NCBI GenBank assembly: GCA_016721315.1
Contig: JADKIL010000003.1
Coordinates: 558,001-622,000, forward strand
Direction: 5' to 3'
From: Candidatus Villigracilis vicinus
Lineage (GTDB): Bacteria; Chloroflexota; Anaerolineae; Anaerolineales; Villigracilaceae
DNA: 64,000 nucleotides
The notes under the pieces are model-generated. The model saw only the letters and a program-made list of their open reading frames with translations. It was not told the DNA's origin and ran no database searches. The position numbers and the translations under genes were made by a program. Shown piece after piece: positions 8,304-16,950 of this stretch; position 1 is the stretch's first letter, and each line of letters begins with the position of its first letter.

Positions 8304-9454
8304 CAGGAATTCAAAACCTTTTCGAAAATCTCTTTATGCCTTGCCACGAACTTTTCCAAAGAGAACAAGTCCACCGCCCGTTGGCGTGCCTTCTGCGAAA
8401 ATTCTTCGCGACGAGCATAGACTCGCAGAACTGCATCCGCCATCGCTTGCGGATCGGGTAAATTGATTTTGTTCCAATCATGTTCCACATGAACACCAAT
8501 GCCTGCATCACCGACCAACTCCGGCACGCCGCCATTATCTAAATGGACGACCGGCATTCCCAATGCCATCGCCTCCAAGACCAGACTCGGTGATGGGTCA
8601 GCGTATTTAGTATGCAGCAAGAGATGAGCTTGAGAATACAAAGCAGGTGCATCCGTTTGAGCATAGGTTCCGGTGAAGGTTACATGCGCATTCAAGTTCA
8701 TTTCAAGCAAAGCTTGCTTTGTCCATGCTTCGGCTTCGTCGCGTGGGAGCCAGAGATTGCCGGTGACGATCAATTTTGCATCCGGCATATCTCGGTGCAG
8801 TGCTTTGAGCGTTTGCAACGCCAACTCAAGTCGATACTTTTCGTATTGGTTGCCGCCTAAAAGCAAGGTCAATGCCTCAGGTTTTGCCAGGCAGGCATCG
8901 GGGGAGAAGAGGCGAGTATCTACAGGATTATAGATAACTTCACTAGGCACATCTGGCGGAGAAATGTATCGTTCCGCGCTGTCTTTGCAAAATTGACTCT
9001 GATAGATAATGAAATTTGCAAAGTTGATCAACTGTTTCAATGAACGATTTGAGGCTTCGTAATTCACGCCATCCCATGCAGGGAAAGCAACACCGTTCTG
9101 ATTAACAACAATCTTCAAATCTTTGCGTTTTGCGGTTTCAAGAACCTTGATCTGTAGAGGATGAGCGACACTGCTGACTGCATACAATACATTCGCCAAA
9201 GGGAATTGATGCGGTAGATTTTCAGCAAGATAGGTGAGTTTGACCGCACCACCATGCGCAAACTCACTGCGCGAAACCGGCGGCTTCGGAAAGTGCGGGC
9301 TAAGGTAGGCAACTGCAAGCCCGGTTTCAGATCTTTGAAGCGCAAAAATCTTCAGACGTACTGGAAGAGTCTTTGCCCAATCACGCAAAGTAAACACAGC
9401 CCGAAAAAATTTCGGGAAAGTTAGCTTTAAGAAGTTGAGCAGTTTTTTTTGCAT
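8303..9454 (-). CDS. Glycosyltransferase, GT4 family
   Basis: 383 aa from the ATG at 9454 (MQKKLLNFLKL). A longer frame reaches 9517, but it would overlap the upstream methyltransferase by 62 nt, whereas the 9454 ATG begins 1 nt after that gene's stop. The C-terminal donor-binding motif PSPSLVLEAMALGMPVVHLD with GGVPELVGD is classic GT4, and LLLGGNQYEKYRLELALQ fits the phosphate-binding region. A basic, hydrophobic N-terminus may associate with the membrane. It is a retaining transferase with unknown sugar, translationally coupled to the next GT2 gene. Confidence 0.84.
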   Translation of the reverse strand: MQKKLLNFLKLTFPKFFRAVFTLRDWAKTLPVRLKIFALQRSETGLAVAYLSPHFPKPPVSRSEFAHGGAVKLTYLAENLPHQFPLANVLYAVSSVAHPLQIKVLETAKRKDLKIVVNQNGVAFPAWDGVNYEASNRSLKQLINFANFIIYQSQFCKDSAERYISPPDVPSEVIYNPVDTRLFSPDACLAKPEALTLLLGGNQYEKYRLELALQTLKALHRDMPDAKLIVTGNLWLPRDEAEAWTKQALLEMNLNAHVTFTGTYAQTDAPALYSQAHLLLHTKYADPSPSLVLEAMALGMPVVHLDNGGVPELVGDAGIGVHVEHDWNKINLPDPQAMADAVLRVYARREEFSQKARQRAVDLFSLEKFVARHKEIFEKVLNS

Positions 9455-9455
9455 C

Positions 9456-10199
9456 TTATTCTGTGGGAACGCACTCTGCCCAAATATCCGCCCAACGGAT
9501 TTCGAAATAAGCCACATTCAAGTCAGCTTGTTTCATTTCATTGTAGAAAATATCCTTCGAGTATTCGAGTTCATGGGTATCGTCCGTATAAGGGAACAAA
9601 CCAAGTTCTTTCTTTAGTGCGGCTTGCAAATGCCGCTCAAAGGTTGGCACACGAATGAGGAATTTCTTTGGCTTGAACCGTAATGTAAGATCTTTGAGGA
9701 ATTCAGGACGGTTCTTCAAATGCTCTAGGACACTGGATAAAACAATCACATCTACTGACCCAACCTCAGGAATATCCTTGAACACATCGCCAATAACAAA
9801 TTGGATATTGGGATGAGCAAAGCGCTTTTCCCCAAACTCGATCTGTTTTGAGTCGAAATCAATTGCAAGGACTTTCGCATCTGAGTGATTGGCAATGGCA
9901 TAAGCCAAGGCGCCGTAACCGCAGCCAAGGTCAAGCACACTGGAACCTTTTTCGATCCGATCATAGAAGAATGAATGAATTCCATTCATCACTTCATGTT
10001 TGATGTGAACGCCATTGCCCCATAGCTTGCACTGTACATCGATCTCATAATTCACGTAATCATATACGCCCAACAGCCATTTGGTTGCTTCACGCGAATC
10101 GGCAGAAGACTGCTCCGCGCCGACCATTGTCTTGATGATAAATCGCCGCAATGAGCGGGGAAAAAGATAATATGCTGTTTTTTGGATGATCGAACTCAT
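9456..10199 (-). CDS. Class I SAM-dependent methyltransferase
   Basis: 247 aa. Motif I VLDLGCGYGAL (88-98) and motif II LAIDFDSKQIE are followed by VDVIVLSSVLEHLKNR, the pattern of Methyltransf_11/23-type small-molecule methyltransferases. The N-terminal 80 residues form a helical cap. It probably methylates a sugar or a lipid-linked glycan. Overlaps of ATGA with the upstream GT4 (10196-10199) and 1 nt spacing to the next GT4 place it in a glycosyltransferase operon. The specific target cannot be inferred. Confidence 0.82.
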   Translation of the reverse strand: MSSIIQKTAYYLFPRSLRRFIIKTMVGAEQSSADSREATKWLLGVYDYVNYEIDVQCKLWGNGVHIKHEVMNGIHSFFYDRIEKGSSVLDLGCGYGALAYAIANHSDAKVLAIDFDSKQIEFGEKRFAHPNIQFVIGDVFKDIPEVGSVDVIVLSSVLEHLKNRPEFLKDLTLRFKPKKFLIRVPTFERHLQAALKKELGLFPYTDDTHELEYSKDIFYNEMKQADLNVAYFEIRWADIWAECVPTE

Positions 10200-11284
10200 T
10201 CTACAAATCCTTTCATAAATTCAGCCCATAAAGGGATCTGACTCTCATAACTATTGGCTTCGGCGGTTTTGCGCCCAGACTCCAGCATCAGCTTAAGGTC
10301 GACTTGAGATGATCGATACACTTGAAGAGCGCAGGAAGCGAGCGCCTCTACATCTTCCACAGCAGTCATAAAGGCATTCTCACCGTGTTTCACCAGATCC
10401 ATAGCCTGCCCCACTTTTGTAGTTACAAGTGGAACACCGCTCGCCATACTTTCCAAAATAGCTTTAGGTCCTCCCTCCTGACGGGAAGATACAACATACA
10501 GGTCAAGAGCTTGATAAAGCCCAGCGATTTCTGGATACGATTTAAGATAGACATGCCGATACGAAATTTCGGCTTCCTCCAATTTCTGCTTAACATAACC
10601 ACGCGCAGGACCTGATAATAGTACAACCAACTCAGGGATTTCCCTTTTCAGCCGTTTCGCAACTTCAACAAACACATCCGGACCTTTAATTAATTTTGGC
10701 TCCATCCCATCTCCCCAACCCATACCATCCTTTTGAAAAGAACCAATCACAAAGGCAGAAGCAGGGAGATTCAGCTTCATACGGGCATCTCTTTTCATTT
10801 TTATTGAACGAAATGAAAAAAATTGCAAGTTGATGCCAATCGGAATCAAGAAAACTTTAGAGGGATCAATTCCTGTTGTTAAAACGATATCTCTCATCGC
10901 AGTGTGAGAAACCTGAATACGCGTAAGCTTTTCGTGATGTTGTTTCAAAGCATCATATATTGTATCGAATTCATTGTCGCTGCTATTGGGTATTCCGTGA
11001 AAATAAGAGAAACCAATCCGATTCGGCAAAAAACGCTCCCAATCATTTTCTAATAAAAAGAACTGACTAGCAAAGAATATGGATTGAGGAGCAGCTGCGT
11101 GCTTCCAATGCGGACGCGCAAGTTTGATACCCAACTTACGGGAAATACCCGCAAGTTCACGCATATCCCAATCTAAAGACCAGCCTACACTATCACCATA
11201 CATAATTAAATGGGAGTACGGCTTCCAATTCCGTGAAACCGTCTTGATAGCTGTTTTTGCTACGCTTTGCAACAATGATTTCAT
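10196..11284 (-). CDS. Glycosyltransferase, GT4 family
   Basis: 362 aa. Donor-site motif SSRQEGGPKAILESMASGVP followed by TTKVGQAMDLV in the C-terminal domain is diagnostic of GT4. FVIGSFQKDGMGWGDG is the start of the C-terminal Rossmann domain. The N-terminal half holds YSHLIMYGDSVGWSLDWD, a GT-B acceptor domain. One nucleotide separates it from the upstream GT4-like gene, and ATGA couples it to the methyltransferase downstream. The base composition is visibly more AT-rich than in the 54-64 kb region. Substrates unknown. Confidence 0.84.
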   Translation of the reverse strand: MKSLLQSVAKTAIKTVSRNWKPYSHLIMYGDSVGWSLDWDMRELAGISRKLGIKLARPHWKHAAAPQSIFFASQFFLLENDWERFLPNRIGFSYFHGIPNSSDNEFDTIYDALKQHHEKLTRIQVSHTAMRDIVLTTGIDPSKVFLIPIGINLQFFSFRSIKMKRDARMKLNLPASAFVIGSFQKDGMGWGDGMEPKLIKGPDVFVEVAKRLKREIPELVVLLSGPARGYVKQKLEEAEISYRHVYLKSYPEIAGLYQALDLYVVSSRQEGGPKAILESMASGVPLVTTKVGQAMDLVKHGENAFMTAVEDVEALASCALQVYRSSQVDLKLMLESGRKTAEANSYESQIPLWAEFMKGFVE

Positions 11285-11285
11285 C

Positions 11286-12254
11286 TCAAATCAATTCCAA
11301 AACCTTTAAATATTTTTCGCTAACCTCCTGAATAGATGGAATGGAGATTCGCGCTTGAGCATTCTTATAGTCATTAACCAATTCATCCAACAAAGAAGGG
11401 ATTTGCTCAACGACCTCAAAACCTGCCCCGGCTTGTTTCACAATCTCAGGGTGTCCGCCGCTTTGAAGATAAATCGCAGGAATACCGCAAGTCAGCGCTT
11501 CAATTAACGAATTGGAACATGGATCATTCTTACTGGCTGTTAGATAAATATCATGAGTACGAAATAATTCTGCCATACGATACGAATCGACAGCCGGTAC
11601 CATGCGAATATTTCTGAACTGCACAGGGCTTCGTCCTACGAAAGTCATCTCATATTGTTTCCAATCCAAATGTTCATCCAACCACTGATAGACTGGTGCG
11701 CCCTTGTTGATATTATCAGACCAGCTTGAAGCAATCAGACGGGTTTTTCTATCACGCGAGAAAGCCCCTCTTCCACTGGAATGGAATATATCGGGATCGG
11801 CAGCATTCATGATCACTTCTGGTTTTTTGAATTCCATGTCAAGCTCAAGGTGTTTTTCCATACTATAACTTGACTGAAAGATGGTTTTATCCGCAAATTG
11901 CTGATTGACAGAGTAGATACCGCGGTCGGTTCCATCATCTCGTCCACGATACACATCAATTGGACCATCTACGCGATGAACATATAAAGTTGAATCGCGC
12001 CGCGTACGTCTCAGACGTGATTCGCGAAAATTATATGAATTAAATAAGCAGGCGCGAGTAGTTCGGGAAACACGGTTGTTCTCCACGCGAAATCCTCTTA
12101 TCTCTACCTGCTTCCAAAAAGCCCGCAGAAACTGATGACCGCCGCCGGTGGGCGGCGGTTCAAATTCGTGGATGATAGACAGGTCCGCAGATGCAAACTG
12201 CCCATACACTGCAGCTAAGATATCTGAAAAAAAATCCTGAATACCTATTTTCAT
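11286..12254 (-). CDS. Glycosyltransferase, GT4-like (GT-B fold)
   Basis: 322 aa from the ATG at 12254 (MKIGIQDFFSD). An in-frame TTG lies two codons earlier at 12260. AGGAAG occurs 11 nt before the ATG. The donor-binding region is SKNDPCSNSLIEALTCGIPA followed by SGGHPEIV, and LIASSWSDNINKGAPVYQWL opens the C-terminal domain. The N-terminal half has HEFEPPPTGGGHQFLRAF, a glycine-rich loop typical of GT-B acceptor domains. It is the first gene after a 399-nt non-coding stretch, so it may head its own transcript. Confidence 0.8.
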   Translation of the reverse strand: MKIGIQDFFSDILAAVYGQFASADLSIIHEFEPPPTGGGHQFLRAFWKQVEIRGFRVENNRVSRTTRACLFNSYNFRESRLRRTRRDSTLYVHRVDGPIDVYRGRDDGTDRGIYSVNQQFADKTIFQSSYSMEKHLELDMEFKKPEVIMNAADPDIFHSSGRGAFSRDRKTRLIASSWSDNINKGAPVYQWLDEHLDWKQYEMTFVGRSPVQFRNIRMVPAVDSYRMAELFRTHDIYLTASKNDPCSNSLIEALTCGIPAIYLQSGGHPEIVKQAGAGFEVVEQIPSLLDELVNDYKNAQARISIPSIQEVSEKYLKVLELI

Positions 12255-12653
12255 GTGCAAATAAACTTCCTATACCGGGCAAAATAAATAATAGTGTCGC
12301 AACTTACATACACCAAACATGATCTTTTATTAAGAATTTCCGGCTTAGTTTCGCAATAACTGCCCAATCAGGTTAAAAAACCACTTAATCACAAAACAGC
12401 TATATATTCTTTTTAAAAAGGGGTGCTCTCTAATTTTCACAATAACGATCATCTATCTATCAATCTATGAATACCATAAAGACCATGCAGGTTTCTTCAG
12501 TGCTTTTACTATATTAAGATATAAAGCATTTCCATATTAGCTGGTAAAAGCATGGTCTTATACCAAGTCTTATACCGTCCCGTTTCTTATAAGTCAATCA
12601 ATTAAGAGTATCTTATGCAAACTATTGTACATTAGTCTAAAAGGAATCGAAAT
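12255..12653. other. Non-coding AT-rich gap with inverted and direct repeats
   Basis: No convincing gene in 399 nt. It contains a 10-bp inverted repeat, AAGACCATGC at 12479-12488 and GCATGGTCTT at 12550-12559. Inside it is a second inverted pair, GCTTTTAC at 12502-12509 and GTAAAAGC at 12544-12551. The 10-nt word GTCTTATACC occurs twice in tandem, at 12555-12564 and 12567-12576. A candidate promoter for the 12254 gene lies near its left end. The nested inverted repeat could be a degraded mobile remnant or a regulatory structure; nothing here decides. Confidence 0.5.
12288..12316 (-). promoter_or_regulatory. Candidate sigma-70-type promoter for the 12254 gene
   Basis: On the minus strand, TTGGTG (12311-12316) is followed by 17 nt and TATTAT (12288-12293), which matches the TATAAT consensus at five of six positions. 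The -35 match is weak (three of six). It lies about 35 nt upstream of the ATG at 12254, in the only long gap in this part of the locus. Read by eye only. Confidence 0.35.
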
Positions 12654-13595
12654 TTAAGAATCAAAACTATTGATGATCCGACGAATTTCTTCCAGTTCAT
12701 CCATTCTCTTGCCCTTCAATAAAAACTTCTCAAAATTCCTATTTAGTGCCCCCTTTTGCAAAACACCGCTCCAATATAAAGGGTAAGGACCGTCAAAGAA
12801 CAATTTTTCGGGGAGCATTGCATCGGAGATACGATCCTGTACAGAGAAACCAAGCACTTTCCTCACTATCCACAAAAGAGCATTCAATGAATAAAAATAC
12901 AACCCTCTAATTAGGGCACGTATCATTCTATATTTACCTGCAAGCATTCCTGCCCCAAATACACGGTACGAACCACCTTGCCAACGCAACAAACTTTCGG
13001 TTTTACTCAAAGACCCAGAACGTCTTTCAAATGCCCAGGCACTACGAGTAATCTTACTATTCTCCAACAACGGCAATGCCTCAGTTACATCATAAAGTGC
13101 TTCAAGATTCCATAAGGCGGGGTGAAGGGAAAATTTCCATTGAAAGGTATCCGACTGCTGTTGAAGATAATGATATGCTGAAGAGAGGACTGTCCCCGCT
13201 GAGAGGGTGCCCTGATCCCATCCATATAAACCAAGATATGCCGCTCCAGGTTGATCCATCAAATTTGGCAAAGTTTCATTCAGATCTCTCTCATTACAAA
13301 TTGCCAACGGCGGATGATCTTCCAAAATCAGATAACACTTGCGATATCCCTTCTTAAGGAGAGTATTAGCAGCTGAAGCTGTAATCCCAATCCAATCATC
13401 GGAACTTTCGCGCAAGGGTAAAACCTCTACTTGGGAGATGAAAGCAGTTGAGGCTCCACATAAAAATATCGGCGGATGATCTTTCCACCGCCGATCAAGC
13501 AGGTCGACGGTCATTCGAGCCAGCGGAATATATCTATCGCAAGTTGAGAGCAGAATACAAGTATGCATCAGGTAATCTTTATAATATTCGATCAA
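12654..13595 (-). CDS. Uncharacterised protein, possibly a GT-A-like glycosyltransferase
   Basis: 313 aa if read from the TTG at 13595, which overlaps the previous stop as TTGA. 304 aa from the ATG at 13568 (MHTCILLSTCDRY). Neither has a convincing Shine-Dalgarno. I do not recognise a named family. The opening strand CILLSTCDRYIPLARMTVD and the later YLILEDHPPL look like the beginning and acidic metal site of a GT-A fold. A short hydrophobic stretch (ALIRGLYFYSLNALLWIVRK, residues about 228-247) may touch the membrane. Context, directly after a GT2 gene and followed by a glycosyltransferase run, supports a glycan role. Function is not assigned. Confidence 0.6.
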   Translation of the reverse strand: MIEYYKDYLMHTCILLSTCDRYIPLARMTVDLLDRRWKDHPPIFLCGASTAFISQVEVLPLRESSDDWIGITASAANTLLKKGYRKCYLILEDHPPLAICNERDLNETLPNLMDQPGAAYLGLYGWDQGTLSAGTVLSSAYHYLQQQSDTFQWKFSLHPALWNLEALYDVTEALPLLENSKITRSAWAFERRSGSLSKTESLLRWQGGSYRVFGAGMLAGKYRMIRALIRGLYFYSLNALLWIVRKVLGFSVQDRISDAMLPEKLFFDGPYPLYWSGVLQKGALNRNFEKFLLKGKRMDELEEIRRIINSFDS

Positions 13596-14407
13596 GAAGG
13601 AAAGAACTGCCGGATATCTTTCGTTACCAACATGCCACGTCTGTATTTCCTATTCTTCCAGTCACGTTTCAAAAACTGCTTCAGACGCAGGCGTAACCAT
13701 GCAAAAGAACGTCGAAACACCCCAGGTATTGAAGCAACCTGATGAAGTTCATCGGGGTTTGAGCGTGTCTCAATAAGACGATTGATGTCACGAGAACTCC
13801 GGGCAAGGAAGGTAGTGTGCAGACACCTAAAATAGGCATCCTCCCAATTCATTTCGTCATGCAGATACAGCCTCAAGCCAGAATGAAATCCCGGTTTAAA
13901 GATAATCTGCCCGCCATGCAAGCGCTCCGTAGTACAGTCTAACCAGTCTTCAATGATTGAAAAATTATACAATTTTGTAATAGAACGTGAAGGAGGAGAA
14001 AGATATCCGCGGGCTTTTCCGCCTTTTAAGTCTAATTCGGCAACGTTCAGAACGTTACCAAAAATACACCATACCCCCAGGAACATATCATTCAAGAGAT
14101 ATTTTCTCATGTTTTTTAACCCTTCCGGGTCGTAAACTTCATCACCATCTACAGCAAAAATCCAAGTATTGGTATTGTAATAAGGCGCGATAATCTGCGC
14201 GGACTCAACCGCATGATCAATCTTATGTAATTCAATATTTGAAAACTCAGCTGCCAAATGCTCACATATCGCGAACGTGTGATCCAGTGATTGATGGTCA
14301 GTAATTATTAGTCTGTCACAAAAATGGATCACATTGCGAACCGCCTGTTCAACAAACACATCTTCATTCTTCACCAACATGATGCCAATAATTTGAAATC
14401 TACTCAA
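13592..14407 (-). CDS. Glycosyltransferase, GT2 family
   Basis: 271 aa. Starts at a TTG (14407), with a strong Shine-Dalgarno AAAGGAG ending 5 nt upstream; no ATG in the first nine codons competes. IIGIMLVKNEDVFVEQAV is the GT2 donor strand typical of the LpcC/KdtX-like 'KNE' subgroup. LIITDHQSLDHT and WIFAVDGDEVYDPEG, with DGDE at 87-90, give the metal site. The C-terminus is strongly basic. It probably transfers a sugar at the membrane inner face. The gene follows a 101-nt gap after the large membrane protein gene at 14509-16410. Confidence 0.83.
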   Translation of the reverse strand: MSRFQIIGIMLVKNEDVFVEQAVRNVIHFCDRLIITDHQSLDHTFAICEHLAAEFSNIELHKIDHAVESAQIIAPYYNTNTWIFAVDGDEVYDPEGLKNMRKYLLNDMFLGVWCIFGNVLNVAELDLKGGKARGYLSPPSRSITKLYNFSIIEDWLDCTTERLHGGQIIFKPGFHSGLRLYLHDEMNWEDAYFRCLHTTFLARSSRDINRLIETRSNPDELHQVASIPGVFRRSFAWLRLRLKQFLKRDWKNRKYRRGMLVTKDIRQFFPS

Positions 14408-14412
14408 GTTTT

Positions 14413-14419
14413 CTCCTTT
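14413..14419 (-). promoter_or_regulatory. Ribosome binding site deciding a TTG start
   Basis: Minus-strand AAAGGAG, 5 nt before the TTG at 14407. It supports the non-ATG start of the GT2 gene over the internal ATG nine codons later. Confidence 0.7.
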
Positions 14420-14508
14420 AAAAGATAATGTCGATGTATTCTTAACTTAATCGATACCCTAGGAGATTAATAAAACAATGATAAATGATAATCATTGAGA
14501 CCTCTCTT

Positions 14509-16410
14509 CTATTCCATTGGGCGAAAGGTAATTTCATAATAAAAACGATTACCATCAAGACGTTCTGCCGTGGAAAGACGGGCACAAAAATGATTGACAC
14601 CACCAACCTGTTGAATTTGATCTGTACGGGTGATTAAGAACACAAACTCGTCAGGTCCATTTCCTATGTTCAACTCAACCAGATTAATCCCAATTAAGAT
14701 CGTATCACCGGGTCTGAAATGCTTCATTAAATATACAAGCGTCGGAAATTCTTGCAGAATGTAAGGCCAGTTGCCGTCATAATGATATTGGTCAAGGCGA
14801 GCTCTGATATCTTCCTGCTTTACCTGTGGTAAAAAACCGTATGTGGGACCGTTGCGCACAATATTGATATAGCTACCCGGGGTGATGATGACAGATATCT
14901 GCTCAAAACCAGCAGGACATTCCAGTGCAGGAAGCGGGGGGACTGGATAGGGATACTTCCAAACCAGAATGGGGCCCAAAGCACAGACCAAACCCAAGAG
15001 TACAGCATATCCCTCCGGCAAGGAAGTACGAATATTCATATATTCTTTTTTTTGCCAGTTTTCAAATGGAGCAAATGCAAAACCTACAATCAAAGCATTC
15101 ACGGGGTTAGTCGCCATTAATCCGCGAGTTCCGCCATCATTAGTAGGTATAACCAGTACAGAGAGAAGTATGCCCACCCAAAGATACAGAATCAGAGTGT
15201 TTTGTAAGGTTTTACGCTGTTTTATCAGCCGGTACATTCCCAAAAAAGTAATCAGATATAAAATCCAACTAATTAGGGTTTGCTGGTCGTTGAAGCGCAA
15301 AAGATGGAACATAATATTAGGCGTAAAATAATCTTTGAGTGAAAGGAACATACCCAGCAAAAGCATAAAAGGGTTTTCTAAAATCAATTCCCATACATAA
15401 GGAAAGACGTTAGTTGTATATCTGACTTCAGGGTGAATCGTCGCGATATAGGCATAGCCCTTGTAACCTGCGGCCAGTCCATATAAGCTGTGTCCATAGT
15501 TGGAAAAAGCCAGCACACCTTCCGGTCCAAATTTATTTACATGATACATGTTTATTGCAAATGCTAAAAAAATCGCCACGATGACAAAAAATGAGGCTTT
15601 CCATCCAAATACCTTACGCTGCAACCATGCCCAAAATATTAATATAGGCAACACAGTAAATGCACCGGCTCTGGCATTAAGTGCCAGAGTTAACGCAAAG
15701 CTTCCTAATATAAGAGATATCAAATCGCTTTTTCTCACCGACTTGAGTAACAAAGCCAATGCCAACGCACCTAAATTCAGCCCAAGGTTTTCAGTATGCA
15801 CGCGCCCTAAAAACGGCAGATAGAAATAAAATAATATTGTGGTGGTCATTCCTGCCGCAATTGGACCAGCAAACTCACGAATTTCCAACGCCAAAATAAA
15901 AATAGAGATTGCCGTACCTATCGCGAAGACAGCCAATGAAACTTGGACGTTACCACCAAACATCCACATAAGAAAAGTAAGTACACCTGAAAACAAAGGA
16001 CGCACATTAGGTGCCATCATGTGATCCAACCCCATTAATAAACGATAGGCATCCATCAAGTAAAACATGCCATCATTGAACGGAAAAATACCCATTAGGA
16101 CATTATCATCGAATTCGAGCCCTCTCCAAAGCCATGTCAGAGGGAGAAGAAACAAGCCGATATATCCAATTAGAAGAACAACAATAAACGGTCTTTGACG
16201 CCAGTAAAGCACAATAGACAATCCAAGAAAGAGAGCAAAGAAAACAGTAATATTATTCAAAAGAGGGGGTAAATCTAGAAAGGCTGCATAGAACACATAA
16301 GCAAGGGGCAGTAGCCCAACGGCTGGGTAAAATAAACTCTGGTAAAAACCACGATCTTGCCTTTTCCATACATCCTTTAATAGTGACAAAATATTTGATG
16401 GTTTTTTCAT
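14509..16410 (-). CDS. Polytopic membrane protein, GT-C-like
   Basis: 633 aa with roughly 11-13 hydrophobic helices across residues 25-490 and a C-terminal, largely soluble domain (about 495-633). The first large periplasmic loop has acidic residues (RGLEFDDNVLMG and FPFNDGMFYLMD), as in GT-C enzymes that take sugars from polyprenyl phosphate, but no family-specific signature is recognised. ATG at 16410 with AAAAGGA upstream. It stands between gaps of 101 nt and 540 nt, so it may be a single-gene transcript. A Wzy-like polymerase is an alternative, though a GT-C transferase fits the C-terminal domain better. Confidence 0.7.
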   Translation of the reverse strand: MKKPSNILSLLKDVWKRQDRGFYQSLFYPAVGLLPLAYVFYAAFLDLPPLLNNITVFFALFLGLSIVLYWRQRPFIVVLLIGYIGLFLLPLTWLWRGLEFDDNVLMGIFPFNDGMFYLMDAYRLLMGLDHMMAPNVRPLFSGVLTFLMWMFGGNVQVSLAVFAIGTAISIFILALEIREFAGPIAAGMTTTILFYFYLPFLGRVHTENLGLNLGALALALLLKSVRKSDLISLILGSFALTLALNARAGAFTVLPILIFWAWLQRKVFGWKASFFVIVAIFLAFAINMYHVNKFGPEGVLAFSNYGHSLYGLAAGYKGYAYIATIHPEVRYTTNVFPYVWELILENPFMLLLGMFLSLKDYFTPNIMFHLLRFNDQQTLISWILYLITFLGMYRLIKQRKTLQNTLILYLWVGILLSVLVIPTNDGGTRGLMATNPVNALIVGFAFAPFENWQKKEYMNIRTSLPEGYAVLLGLVCALGPILVWKYPYPVPPLPALECPAGFEQISVIITPGSYINIVRNGPTYGFLPQVKQEDIRARLDQYHYDGNWPYILQEFPTLVYLMKHFRPGDTILIGINLVELNIGNGPDEFVFLITRTDQIQQVGGVNHFCARLSTAERLDGNRFYYEITFRPME

Positions 16411-16950
16411 ACAATATCCTTTTTATCTTTCAGAGAACAAGTCGCAAAATGTATTGAAATAAGTTTTTACTACAGAATGCTCGAAGAAAGGCATAGCGAC
16501 TCAAATGCAATTGACCTGTTTATTATTCATCACTCAGTTTTTTGGACGACGCATCTCCATAAAACTAATACTTTACTAGAATGTGCCTCAAAAAATATCG
16601 TACCACCCTGAGCACTCTTTACGGACAAAGGGTCTCTTACACAACAGTAGAGATCCTTTGCTATCACTCAGGATGACATTTTCGAGATGGCTTCTAATAA
16701 AAGCTGCGTTTGTTCATCTTCAAGAATATTTGGCTGGTTTGCGGTTTGCCTAAGTAAGCTTATACACATTGCTCTCTACCCAACTTCCTGAGAGACAAAT
16801 ATGTCATAATTATTTATTCAAATCACCTTTAAATCAATCTTTCCGCCGCACGCTTCATGCAAAAAGCCAAAACATTGCGTCCTGCCCAAAACATTAATAA
16901 ACAAAGTTATATGACAGAACTAGGTGTTTTTTTATAAATTATCATAATGC
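16411..16950. other. Long AT-rich non-coding gap carrying a palindromic repeat
   Basis: 540 nt with no convincing gene on either strand. The middle part (16603-16676) is an imperfect palindrome, listed separately. The rest is AT-rich, with frequent stops. A promoter for the 16410 gene is expected here, but no single candidate stood out by eye. Confidence 0.5.
16603..16676. repeat. Imperfect palindrome resembling a dispersed intergenic repeat
   Basis: Left arm 16603-16637 contains CCCTGAG, then CAAAGGGTCTCT. Right arm 16648-16676 carries AGAGATCCTTTG, then CTCAGGATGAC. Read from the minus strand, the right arm is GTCATCCTGAGTGATAGCAA followed by AGGATCTCTA. I recall very similar palindromes (TGTCATCCTGAGCG...AAGGATCTC) scattered between genes in several Chloroflexota and other environmental genomes. 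The arms differ in length, 35 and 29 nt, so the copy looks decayed. Confidence 0.55.

Noticed and set aside
8303..9517. Upstream start for the GT4 gene at 9517.
   Set aside because: It would overlap the methyltransferase by 62 nt; an ATG at 9454, 1 nt after that gene's stop, gives the expected N-terminus.
14476..14497. Inverted repeat CAATGAT/ATCATTG as terminator of the 14509 gene.
   Set aside because: Only 7 bp, AT-rich, with no T-run; too weak to call.
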